Of a DNA stretch of 64,000 bases, positions 11,101 to 21,900 are shown in pieces. The stretch spans positions 2,635,920 through 2,699,919 of the forward strand of contig NC_018395.1 of NCBI RefSeq assembly GCF_000208865.1. The letters are read 5' to 3'. Position 1 is the first letter of the stretch. Every line of letters starts with the position of its first letter. The notes below the pieces were generated by a model. That model worked only from the letters and a program-made list of their open reading frames with translations. It had not been told where the DNA came from and ran no database searches. The translations under genes and the position numbers were made by a program. The stretch comes from Neospora caninum Liverpool (taxonomy: Eukaryota; Apicomplexa; Conoidasida; Eucoccidiorida; Sarcocystidae).

Positions 11101-13471
11101 ACCGCTGCAGGCTGAGACGGACCGATTATCCGACGTCGCTCCCACGTTGCTGTCTCATCGTCGCTCGCGCGCGAGTCGATAAAAAGACGCGTCCACCACA
11201 GAGTGTGTGAAACGGCCAGTGAATGTATCTGCTCTCGTCCGATCAGGGCCACGACAAGACACTGGATTATTATGGCATCGGATGCTTATTGTACGAGATG
11301 CTGACTGGCATCCCACCGCACTACTCAAGCAACCGCAACTGCATGTACAGCCGGATACTGGAAGGTGAGAAGAGTGACGAGCTGGCAGGGTGGAGCGTCG
11401 CTCTTGGCAAATGACGTCGGAAATTTCGAGACCCTGTACACTGCACAGGCTCAGCCGAGCACACACACATCTGTCGTTCTCCAGGTCTTGCGACCGGTAT
11501 CGTCCTTGCAACTTTGCTGACGCCTGCGCCGCTGAGCAGCTGTGTGTATACCATGCCCACTGCCCAGCCAACAAGGCCGCAAAAACCCGACAGGCCGTAC
11601 ACACATTTTGCTTGTTTCGCGCTACACTCTGGACACACCCGCAGCCTACGAAGTGGCTGCTCGGGGTCGGGCACAGAACTCCAGGATTTCGGCACTGCGT
11701 TTGCATGTGTGCCGACTTCAGGGAATCTTTCCTTCCCGTCCTCGTCGAAGGTATCGGCTGAGGCAAGGGACCTCGTCCAACGCTTGCTTCATGTAGATCC
11801 AGCACGTCGACTGGGAACGGGCCAGGCAGGTGTCGAGTCACTTTTCGCTCATCCCTGGCTCCAGGGCGTCGACTGGAAGGTATATCCAGCTACCCACAGG
11901 CGAATCGTCCAGTTGCAGACGACTGTCAGTCACATGTTTTTCCTTATGCATGTGGCTTCGGCGGAGTCGATCACACAGTCGATTTCGCATGCAGTGCATC
12001 CTACGTGACGAATTTCAAAATCAGACTCAGGCGCTGCTTGGGTCCCGAATATCTGAGGCGAACAATCTCGGCTCTCTTTTCCAGGATCGAAAAATACGGA
12101 GCTAGGTTCTTGCTCAAGAGTAGTAGAGGGAGCACGCGATCGCGTCGCTAGGTCTGTGGAAATTATATTGGCAGCCGATTCAAAGGTGGAACGTCCCATT
12201 TGGCAGAGTCCATTGGGCGTACTCGCGTGCGTCCGTTGTGTCCTGTTCCAGCGGATTTCAGAGCGCACGGTACCAAGTTTATTGCTTCCGTACCTGCAGC
12301 GGCAACGCTTGGGGATTGGTAGAAGTCCGGATCCCATGTAAGATTAACATTTTCGCGGCAGAAGCTGGAGTACAGAAATAGGAAGTGGTAGGGAAAGCAC
12401 GCACGGAATGTAGGATGGAGGCACCGTCGAACAACGTCACGTGTAGGTCCATCTTCCGGTGATCCGCACGCACATTCCTCAAAAAAGGCCTAAAAGCCAG
12501 CAGTTTTTAATTTTCGTATCCACAGGATGCGTTTTGCGTAACGCCGAAGGTTAGGTTAGAAGGGGGTTAGGTTAGAACAAGTCGGCAGGTCGTTGCTTGC
12601 CTAGCTTGCGTTTTTGATCATCCGCCATACGAGCGGCCACTTCCCCGTTCGACTCCTCCAGTGGCGCTTGGTAGTCTTAAAACACTGTTTGGTTGCGGTA
12701 CGATCCTGTGCTCAAAATCAATTTTGGATCACAACGATCGGGCAGTGACACGCACTCGCGACAGGCGGTGTGTTCCATGGAAACGTTACGCGCTGCGATC
12801 AGCCGTCTGCAACTTCAGCGTGGCCCTACCCCTTCCCCGCCGATGTCTTCCCTGTCCTGCGCAGGCTTCGTGACGGAACTCCTCCGCTCGATGAACTTCG
12901 TTTTCCAACATTTTCGTCGTCCGACTTCTCCTGGGAGGCGCCGGCTACCTGTCCGTTCCGCCACTTTGACTGGGAAAACAAAAGGCTCTTGAACGAAGCG
13001 TCTGAGCGATGCTCCCTGGTCGTCCCAGCGGGTGACTCAAATGCGTGTACGAGCGCTGTATTGCATGTGAACAAAAGGAATGGTTCGCGTGTCAGCAATA
13101 TCGATAAGACACAAGAGGCACCGATTATACATCCGTACACGCAAGCGCACAGCGCACAGGCAGATCCTGGCGGGGCAGAACGGATTCCAGTGAAAACAGG
13201 AAGGAGCACTCGGATCCCGACGCTGCAAATACGGCACCAGCCTGGCCTCAATGTCGAGCACAGGCATGTAGTGTTAGGTCCCTCGGGGCCACCCTTGACC
13301 GTGTCTGTAGCACCGGCAGTTCGCCGTGGGGCGTCTTCCTTTTCATGCTCTATGGCCCCATGTATCCTATCTCACCATACCGGTGGGCTTTCCATGCCAA
13401 CTAAGGCACCGAGGAATTCACCCATTTTGGAGTCGAATGTGTTTTGTCTCGAAGGCCCCGAAAGGCGATAG
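8198..13471 (+). CDS. AGC-family serine/threonine protein kinase with extended N-terminus
   Basis: Proposed exons: 8198-8441, 8630-8898, 9020-9110, 9206-9928, 10256-10456, about 10722-10953, 11247-11364, 11722-11879 and a tentative last exon 12803-13471; about 890 aa. Kinase motifs in order are the glycine loop [11 protein letters not shown], the lysine in [25 protein letters not shown], catalytic [26 protein letters not shown], the activation segment [33 protein letters not shown], and RRLGTG...[10 protein letters not shown]. All catalytic residues are present, so it should be active. The pattern is AGC ([18 protein letters not shown]). Residues about 35-75 ([20 protein letters not shown]) look like a small beta-grasp-type fold, which is inference. 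The last exon could supply the AGC tail ([11 protein letters not shown], then FRHFDW as a possible hydrophobic motif). The exon 6 start is unresolved because phases do not close there, and the last exon's acceptor is weak. Confidence 0.8.
12549..12576. repeat. Direct repeat with telomere-like GGTTAGGTTAG word
   Basis: GGTTAGGTTAGAA occurs twice within about 28 bases, separated by a few G residues, about 200 bases before the left arm of the inverted repeat. The word resembles TTAGG-type telomeric sequence but is far too short to call an interstitial telomere. Confidence 0.6.
12779..13280 (+). repeat. Inverted repeat, left arm (502 bases, within the proposed last kinase exon)
   Basis: This arm is matched in reverse complement by 14806-15300 with only scattered mismatches (a few percent by eye) and one 7-base length difference in GCACAGCGCACA. 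The left arm reads as coding in the kinase frame ([28 protein letters not shown]). Similarity starts at GGAAA and stops sharply after GTGTTAGGTC. The spacer between the arms is 1,525 bases. Confidence 0.95.
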
Positions 13472-14805
13472 GGAAGAGGGTGCGAAATGGGTCAAATCCG
13501 AGATGGGATGTTTCTCTTTCTGAATGGGTCTATACGAATGTAGCCAGTGCGAATGCCGCAGCAAACATGTGCGTGGATGTGTGGCAGAAGCATCGATCAG
13601 ACCCGCTCTAGGATTTCCTCTAGGCTTGGCGCGGGGAGATTTCAAGCTCCTGCATGGTTTTTGGCCACCTTTCCTCTAAGCTGTGGGTGAGGAGCGTGTC
13701 CCTATCAACCTCGCACGACCTGTCGCTTCTGCGCGGCTGGGCCCCCCTTAAGAGGCGAGAGTTTCAGCAAGACCGGGTTTTGATCGGAGGGAGGGGAAAA
13801 ACTGTTTCCCTCGTGGTTCCTCGGGGAGTCCGTTCGAAGCGGAGAGAAGGCAGGTTCGCCTGCTTTCTCCGGCATCTGCAACATACCGACGTTGCAGGAA
13901 CAGCCTGCACGGCCCGCCACCACTCCGACAATCAGAGCTGTGATCTGCCGGCGGTTCTGGATCGAGGTGTGCTATGGTCGAGGAGATTACCAGTATATGT
14001 TTTTCCTGTCGATCGTTTGAGGTCTGAAGGTTTCACTTGTATCTCTCTGCAAATGTTTTCTGGGACGAGCAGAATTACTGGTGTGGAGTGATTGTTGAAC
14101 GCAGCGAGTCGCACAACGCAGTTTCGTTCACCTGCAAATGGATTCGGTGTCACGACGAAGTCTCTTTTCAAGCTGTTCCTGGTGAACTGAAGTGGAGCAG
14201 ACAGGATTTCGATGTTCTTGTCAAAGAACTGCTGGAATGTCTTTTTGAGGCTTTAACCCGCTCTGTACTCCAATGCAATGAAGATGCCTCAGTTGACTAC
14301 AACCATATGCCAGTGGCCGGGCGTCTGTGGGATTCGTATTGTATAAAAATCGTGACAACAGTCGCATATAGAAGTGTTTCCCCCGTCACGAATGGTAAAC
14401 ACAGCTAAAAGGGTACGATGCACGACCCCGGACAAAATGAGGATACGGATATACAGATCCGCGGAAAACCTTGTAGTAAGCCTCGGAGAAGACAACCGAC
14501 AGTGCGAGCGATCTAAGTTCTTTCACGACTTTGGTAACGAAAAAGAAACACGCCTAAAGCCTACTTGTGGAGAGAACCTAACACTCCAGTAAGAATGCGA
14601 GGCACTAGTGCCGCGAAGCGTTTTGCACCTTCGACACCTAAAAACCAATTGTATGCGACCCAGGCTCCAAAAGGCACAAAACGTTTGGTTGGCGGCAAAT
14701 CCTCTAGCATCCACCATGCTAACTACTGCGTGCAGTTGTGTACGATTCTAAAACAGGCAGAGAATACATCTTCCAGCCAACACTACAACCGACACTCTGT
14801 AAAAA
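13281..14805. other. Loop between inverted-repeat arms; no recognised gene
   Basis: It contains the end of the proposed last kinase exon (to 13471) and then about 1.3 kb with several medium open frames on both strands, the longest of interest at 14037-14408 plus (123 codons). None has a family motif or splice-consistent partner that I recognise. It is probably 3' untranslated or spacer DNA. Confidence 0.4.
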
Positions 14806-15300
14806 GACCTAACACTACATGCCTGTGCTCGACATTGAGGCCAGGCTGGTGCCGTATTTGCAGCGTCGGGATCCGAGTGCTCCTTCCTGTTTTCACTGGA
14901 ATCCGTTCTGCCCCGCCAGGATCTGCCTGTGCGCTTGCGTGTACGGATGTATAATCAGTGCCTCTTGTGTCTTATCGATATTGCTGACACGCGAACCATT
15001 CCTTTTGTTCACATGCAATACAGCGCTCGTACACGCATTTGAGTCACCCGCTGGGACGACCAGGGAGCATCGCTCAGACGCTTCGTTCAAGAGCCTTTTG
15101 TTTTCCCAGTCAAAGTGGCGGAACGGACAGGTAGCCGGCGCCTCCCAGGAGAAGTCGAACGACGAAAATGTTGGAAAACGAAATTCATCGAGCGCAGGAG
15201 TTCCGTCACGAAGCCTGCGCAGGACAGGGAAGACATCGGCGGGGAAGGGGTAGGGCCACGCTGAAGTTGCAGACGGCTGATCGCATCGCGTAACTTTTCC
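14806..15300 (-). pseudogene. Inverted partial copy of the kinase last exon (right arm)
   Basis: The minus strand reads RDGTPALDEFRFPTFSSFDF and [13 protein letters not shown], nearly the same as the left arm, but a 7-base deletion shifts the frame near the end. The open frame extends upstream of the repeat to an ATG at 15363 and would start MGQVVGTRSLVSLLFLNSF, a mildly hydrophobic new N-terminus. It lacks any catalytic domain. It is best read as a duplicated fragment, although a short novel protein of about 156 residues cannot be excluded. Coding-level changes (P to A, L to F, S to F) show it is no longer under the same constraint. Confidence 0.75.
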
Positions 15301-15933
15301 TTCGGTAAAGCTGTTCAAAAACAGCAGGGAGACCAGGGAGCGCGTGCCGACTACTTGTCCCATCGCCTAGTCAACGGATGTCGTCCGCGTGGAATCTTCC
15401 GTCCCTTTTCGATCCCTCTGCGCCAGCATGTTCCTTCTGTTCACTTCTTGTATTGACGCGCTTGTCAACACTCTCATCGCTAAATTTGTTTGGCGTTGTT
15501 TGCCGCGGCCTTGTTAACCGTCAATTCGTATGTGGAGGCCTGATCGTCACCGCTATGACCGGTGCCTGTGCTCACATCCCTGGTTAGGCCGCAAGATTTT
15601 TTTGTGTGTTCCGCTGCTGGACGGGGAGTGAATCCTCTTTAGCCCGTCTCTTCTGTCTTCAATCCTTTTTGGCAGCCAGCATCGCCCCCGTCTTGAGAAG
15701 TTCCTTTTTCGCGCTGGCCGTTTCGCGATATATCGCGGCCAACTCATGCACCGGCCGTCTCTCAGCCGTGTCGGCTCTCAGCATAGAGAGTGGGATTTTT
15801 TTCGGTAAGAGGCGTTCCTGCGACGCCCCTCGCTCTGCAGTACATTCTCGTGCCTCGGAACTCAATTCTTTTCTTGTCTTCTTTGGTTGGATCTTCGGTA
15901 CAATGCCTTTTTCGTCACACACTGTTTAACAAG
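15301..15933. other. Spacer upstream of the SEL1-like gene
   Basis: This stretch holds the likely promoter and 5' untranslated region of the large plus-strand SEL1-like gene. The frame leading into the gene is open from 15790 but has no ATG before 15934. No other feature is supported. Confidence 0.5.
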
Positions 15934-18900
15934 ATGCAGAATTCTGTGTCGCTGTCGGGGTCAGTGGTGGCGGTCCTTCCAACTACAGCCGGCCCGAAGG
16001 CGAGAAAAAGACTTTCTCCGCTGTCTTCCGCCTCCACGTCGTTTCCATCCCGAGACACAGGGTGTTGTTCCCAGTCTACCTCGTCAGAAGCTTCAGGGAG
16101 TCGCTCTTCCTGGTGTTCGGCTGTACGCCGTCGGACCGAAGTCGCCTCCATTTTGGCGAGACCTCAACGGCACTCGGCGTATACATGTCTTCGGGATCAG
16201 GGCGTCCAGAGCGAGATGTCATCCTCACTGTTCAGTTCAGCGGCAGAGAGAGGCGAAGCCGTCTCCGCCGCAGCCAGGAGCGCCTTGGCGCGCGAAAAGA
16301 AGCGATCGGTCCGCTTCGGAATGCCGTGTCGCCGGCGTGTGGCTGCGCAGACTGCTGACGCGTCTTCGTCTTCATCGAATGTGGCTGTGCCCGCCCCCAG
16401 CAGCGGGAACTGCGCGGCATCTCGTTTTTCGAGTTCCAAGGTCCGCGTCTACCCTCCTGCTCACGCGGAGTCAACTCGGCGGAAACGCGGCCGTGTTGCG
16501 TCTCTGTGCTTGCTCTTGCTTCTGTTGTCCAAGTTGGCCAGTTTCCTCTTTCGCCAGTCGCCTCTGCGTTCTCGGTCCACGTCATCTGCTCCAGAGGCGC
16601 CTTCAGCGCTCGAGTTCTTGTTTCCCTCTTGGGGTGTACAGCCCCCCCTTGCTTCGCCGGCGGCAGTCTTTCCGGCGCCGTTTTTCTCTGCGACCTTCGC
16701 CTATGCCCAGGCGTTTTCCGTCCTTGAAGAGGAAGGAGAGTGGGCCGAAGAGGAGTCCGACGAAGAAGACATGGCCGAGGACGTCAGCGAAGAACAGAGC
16801 GAGAACGATGACACCGGAGCCGCGACACACCGAGTCTACCAGCACGACGACCGATACTACCGGGCGTTGCCTCTGACAGATGCGCAGTATCTTCTTGACA
16901 GCATTCGTTTGCAGTTTCCTCACTTGGCGCGCTCTCCGTCTGTCTGGATCGACATCGAAGAAGAAATCACTCGCCAGCTTCGTCTCGTCGACCGTCGCAC
17001 GTTCCCGCAATCCCTCTTCGAAAGCATCACTGAGAGCGAAGCGCTCGAGCCTGGCGCTCTTCTCACGCCTCTAGGTCGAAGTGAACTTCCCGAAGGCGAG
17101 GCGCGCGCCTACGAAATCCAAAAGTACGCGCTCTGTCCCCAAAGGTCAAAAACGTTCGGAAACATCGTGACTCGGTAACAGAAACAACCGAGGAATCTGC
17201 TAGAACGCGGAAGGCCGCCAGGGCTGGGCGAGAGAGCCGGTGCATTCGAGGCCTCGCGCCTCCCTTCTCCAGCGAATCCTTTTTGGGGGCGAAACACTTT
17301 CATACGAAATCTGCTGTGCGTCCCTCTCTCCTCGTGCGAAACCCCCGCGGGGGCGTTCATTCCCGCCTCTGCCTGCGCCTTGAAACAGGTGAGGGAAAAC
17401 GAAACACCCCCTCAGTGCACACGAAGCCCCGTGCCGCGCGTTTCTGCGTGTTTCCACAGGACTACTGAGATCATTCAAGACGTTCTAAGCCGCCACCTAG
17501 GTTCCCCCGCGCCTGCGTCGGAGGCGGCAACGGACTCCGCCTCTTCACCTCACGCTGCTCCGTCTCGGCCGAGCGTGTCGTCTCCTTCGTCTGGGGACTC
17601 TTCGCCTGTGAACGGCGCGCATGTGCCACGCGCGAGTACCCCCTCTGGAGACGCGTCGGCGTCCAAAGTGTCTTCTCTCTCTGCAGGCAAAGAGCTCCAG
17701 CCTGACAACAGTGGTCCGCAAGCTCCACAGGTGCACGGCGCCGACCCCTCGCCAGCAGTGTCTCCGCAGTCGCCTAGCGCGACGCGACAGGCGAAAGTGC
17801 CGGGCAGTGGCGTTCCCGTGAGCGCCGTCCCAAAAGAGACGTCTGCGCCTCGCCATCCGCCTGGCGGGTCCGACCCGAGAGAATTTGGTAGAGGCGATTC
17901 TCTGCGGAGCGCCTCGGGAGAGTCTTCCACTGCATCCGGGCAACAGAGAGGCCTGCTGCGAACGGAGGCGTCCGGAAGCACGTCTCTGTCCTCCCCAGCG
18001 CCAGCCAGTTCCCCTTCCTCTGGAGTCGATGCACCGAGCGCGCCGACGGAAGCGCCGGGGGAGAAGCAAGGACCCTCTCAGAATCAGAAACGGCGCAAGA
18101 CGACAGGAGAACTTGGCCCCGACGAGCCGCTGAACCTGGGGGAGGTTGCCTTTCGTCCGTCGGCCTACATAGACTTGATTCTCCGCGTGGCGAAGCCGGC
18201 GAAATTCGCGAATGACGACGCGTCGGACCGCCGGCGAAGGAAGGACCAGCACAGCCTCGCGGGAACTGGAGGCAGTCCGGCGAAGGCGAGAACGGACGGT
18301 TCCGGTGCTGCGGACCGCTCGGATTCCCCGTTGTCTTCGCCTCCGCCGCGTCCGTCGCCTCGCGCGGTGCGAGATTTCGGCGAGTTCTACGTGCTTCTGC
18401 GCGGCGTGCTGGAGTACCATCGCGAAGGCCTCCCGCAGGCGACTTCGCCTTCTCCGGAGCCTTTGTTCCCCAGCAGGGCTGAGACAGGTGGACACGACGC
18501 GAGCGCTATATGGAGGGAGGAGGGGGGCGAAGGACTCGGCGCAGCCACGACGTCGACGGCTCTTCTCGAGGCCTTGCACACGGAGCTCAACAACCTGTCG
18601 GTCGAGGGCGTGAAGAAGGTTCAAGCAGAAGCCTACGGCGCGTGCTCCTTTTTATCTTTCTTCGGTGTCCCCGATGCAGAGGGAAAGTTGCAGTTGCCTG
18701 GAGGGTGGCCAAGAGACATTCGCCTCGCCCTCCGGTGCGCCGTTGAGGGCAATCGCGGCCGGCAGCTCTGCGGAACCTGCTTCTTGATTGACGGTGAGCG
18801 ACAGGCCGGGGCGACACGGGAAAGCCACCCGAGAAAAAAGGGGCAGACAGTTCGAGACGGTTTGCGCAGCTGTGAAGCCAGGCTGGTGGGCAAAAAGGCG

Positions 18901-21900
18901 CCTTCACTCACGGAGGCAGTGCCCCAAAAAGGCAGCGCCGCACACTCGCGCTCGTGAATCTGGGGGTACCCGTTTGGACGCGCCGTAGCGGACTGGTTGA
19001 TGACACGCGCGCAGTGGACCCAGCGTGTGTGCTCCACATCTCAGCGCCTCCCGGCTCTCTCTCTCTGTGTTCCTGCGGGTTTTCGATCTTTCGAGACCAT
19101 CGAGTGTCTCTTTGTGTCTCTGCGGCACGCTGGCGCAGGTCTGGCGACCGCCTTGGGCTTTCCTCCCGTCGTCGCCGGCTCCGACGCATGGGCAATTGCG
19201 CAGGACGTGGGTGTGAAGAGTCTCTTTGTTATGCACCGACGCCCGGACTTGTACATGCCGCCCGACCTTCTCGACGAAGGGGTGAGTTCGAGGCAGGCTG
19301 GCACGCCGTTCGGCCCTCGGACGAGCTCGCCGGCGGAAACGGGACAAGGCGCGTCTCCGAGGCACGCCAAAGGCCTTCGCAGCAGGTGAGGCGGTCTCTG
19401 ACGCGAGCTGGAAACCCAGCCGGAGAAGAAGAATCCAAAATACAGCGCAGGTGCGGGCGAAAACCGTCTCTATATAGATCACATGGCTTCAGGTACTTTC
19501 ATCGCGGTTTCAAGTACAGGCGCGCCACGGAGGGAGGCGGAGAGTGAAACACGGGAGGCAAACGTGTTCGAACAATAAGGAGGAGATCGCAGTTGCGACA
19601 GATGCTCAAACGACTGTTGGAAATGTGTAGGTGTTCCACGCACCGTTTCTCTGGCGGAAACGTGCAAATGTGTGCAGTCGGGATGTACGCTGTCGCCGCT
19701 GAACGATGCGAGTTCAAAATAAGACGTGCGTGCAAGATGCACAGTAGAAAGCGAAAGCCGAAAGAAGACGGTACCCGCGCTTGGAGACTTGTTCTCTGCT
19801 CTTGCGGACACATACCCGGAACTGGCCTTGCCCTTCCGTGCTTGACCCTTGCGAGGAGACGCTCCGCAGAGCTCTGAAAACCCCGTTTCTCTTCGCACAG
19901 TTTACCACGTCGTCGGAACAGTCGTCGTTTTCTTGAATCGGTATCTACGTCCTCTTGTGCGTTTTTGCGTGCGCCCCTTTGTCTCTCTTTGCAGCTTTGA
20001 TGCGCCCTTAATCAAATACGAGATGGCGGCTCAGTTGGGAGATTCCCTCGGGAAGCTTGCAGCGGCGTACTATCTTCAAACTGGTCTGGGGACTATAGAT
20101 TACAGGTATTAAACTCTATATCACAATCCATATGTACGCGCGCCTGTATCTTTATCTTTACTCACATATCTATACATACATGTACAGATCTACATATACC
20201 TCTATACGCATAGATCTATATATGGAGGAATGTGCTGTTCGAGTAACTTTAGTGCATATGAATGCAGCCTTGGGGCTGAAACCCGATAGCATTTGGAGAG
20301 AAGAACTTTTCATATTCTCGATTTGTGCAGCACCGCTTGTTTTCGGGTGGCTGCAGATACAAGGACAAGGAGGAGATCGACGAGCCGGCGCTCCCTGACG
20401 AATTGTTGCCTTATCGAAAAGGGAAAGTTACCAAGGCCCAGGTTTCGACTGAGCGTCTCCGTGAGTGATTTCCACCGATCTGGTTTTTCGCCACGCTCAC
20501 AAAAGACGGCTTTGCCTTCTCTACGTCCCTCGTCGTGTCGCACGGAAGATCCCCTTCGTGCCTCTGTTTTTCGTTTTCTTACTCAATCTTGCGCCTCAAT
20601 GTCTCTCACCGAGCCTTCTCGGCCGCTCAGTGTGCTGACTTCAAGCCTGTTGTTGTCTCTTCTCCCCCCCACCGCGTACTGTCTCCCCCGCCCCACCCTC
20701 TACTGTCTCTTCTGCCCCACCGTCTGCTGTCTCTGTCCGTTCAGCGGGGAATTCGTCTACTGGGTGTTTCGCGGCGTTGAAGCACGTGCTGGATGTCGGC
20801 CGCGATGCAACCGACGCGAGCTCCGGGCATGTGACGCCTCGCTACCTGCTGCGAGAGCACCTCGTGCCTTCGGCCTACCGACATTCCTCGACGCAAAATC
20901 TTTCCTCGCTGTCGCGCGTCGAAATCGCCAGTGCCGACGAAGGCCACGCAGGCAGTGCAGGGAGCGATCCGGCGACCAGCACAGCGAGTGAAGAGTACGC
21001 GCTTCTCGTTCAAAGCCTCGCGGACGACGGATCTCCCGGCGGACTCGCGGCGCTCGGCGATTTGTACTTTCATGGCCACGAGGCAGGTGCGAGGAAAAGA
21101 GACACAAACCGAAAGAGAGAGGCCTGATGCGCGCTGATGTGCACGGGTCGAAACGGGACGACGGCAGACACAGAGTCGACGCAGTGTCGGCTCGTGGTGT
21201 GTCGGGACCCCGGGAGAAGAATAAGGATGGAGCTAGGCAGAGGATAAAACGAAGGCATTTTTTGGTTCTGGTTTCCTGTTTAGGAACCTTTTAGCACAGG
21301 CGTTTCGGTTTTGTGGGTTTCTCCGTCCAAAACGGTGCTGTTCGCTTTTCCTCTCTTGCTTTGTCTCTTGTTTTTCACGCATCCTTCGCTTCATCTGAGC
21401 CAGGTGAAAGCGTCACGTGTGTGGCCTTGTTGCGGTCCCCGTGCGTGTCCTTCGTTTCCGTCTCAGGAGGAATTGCGAGGGACGTGGGTCGGGCGGCGGA
21501 GCTCTGGCGTTCGGCTGCTGCGATGGGAGACGCAAACGCCGCCATGGCCTTGGCGTATCTGCTTCTGGGGGATGTGAGCGAGGCCGCGCGAGAAGCCAAG
21601 GAAGAGGAAGACGACTCGGAGAAATCTGGGAAGAAAGACGACTCGGAGAAATCTGGGAAGGAACAAGTCCGGACTTCTGTGTCCGCGGCCTCCTTCGGGG
21701 ACCCTGCCAGAGACACGCGCTCGCCCCCAGGCAAGACTTCAGTTCAGCCTGCATCGGCGACAGGCGAAGCGAGTTTGGGAGAAAATATATGGTCTCTCCT
21801 TTCTTCCTTCTTGTCAGGGGGTGGAGGAGATGTGGGGCCTTCCGTTTCTCCTACAGATGCCGCGAACGCCCCTCCGCGCGCCTCGGGGGATGCCCGGGCG

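Noticed and set aside
12600..12670. Possible tRNA B box (GTTCGACTC)
   Set aside because: There is no matching A box, cloverleaf stems or acceptor pairing around it.
17545..18624. 359-codon minus-strand frame
   Set aside because: It is the antisense shadow of the GC-rich SEL1-like exon 2; very arginine-rich with no motif.
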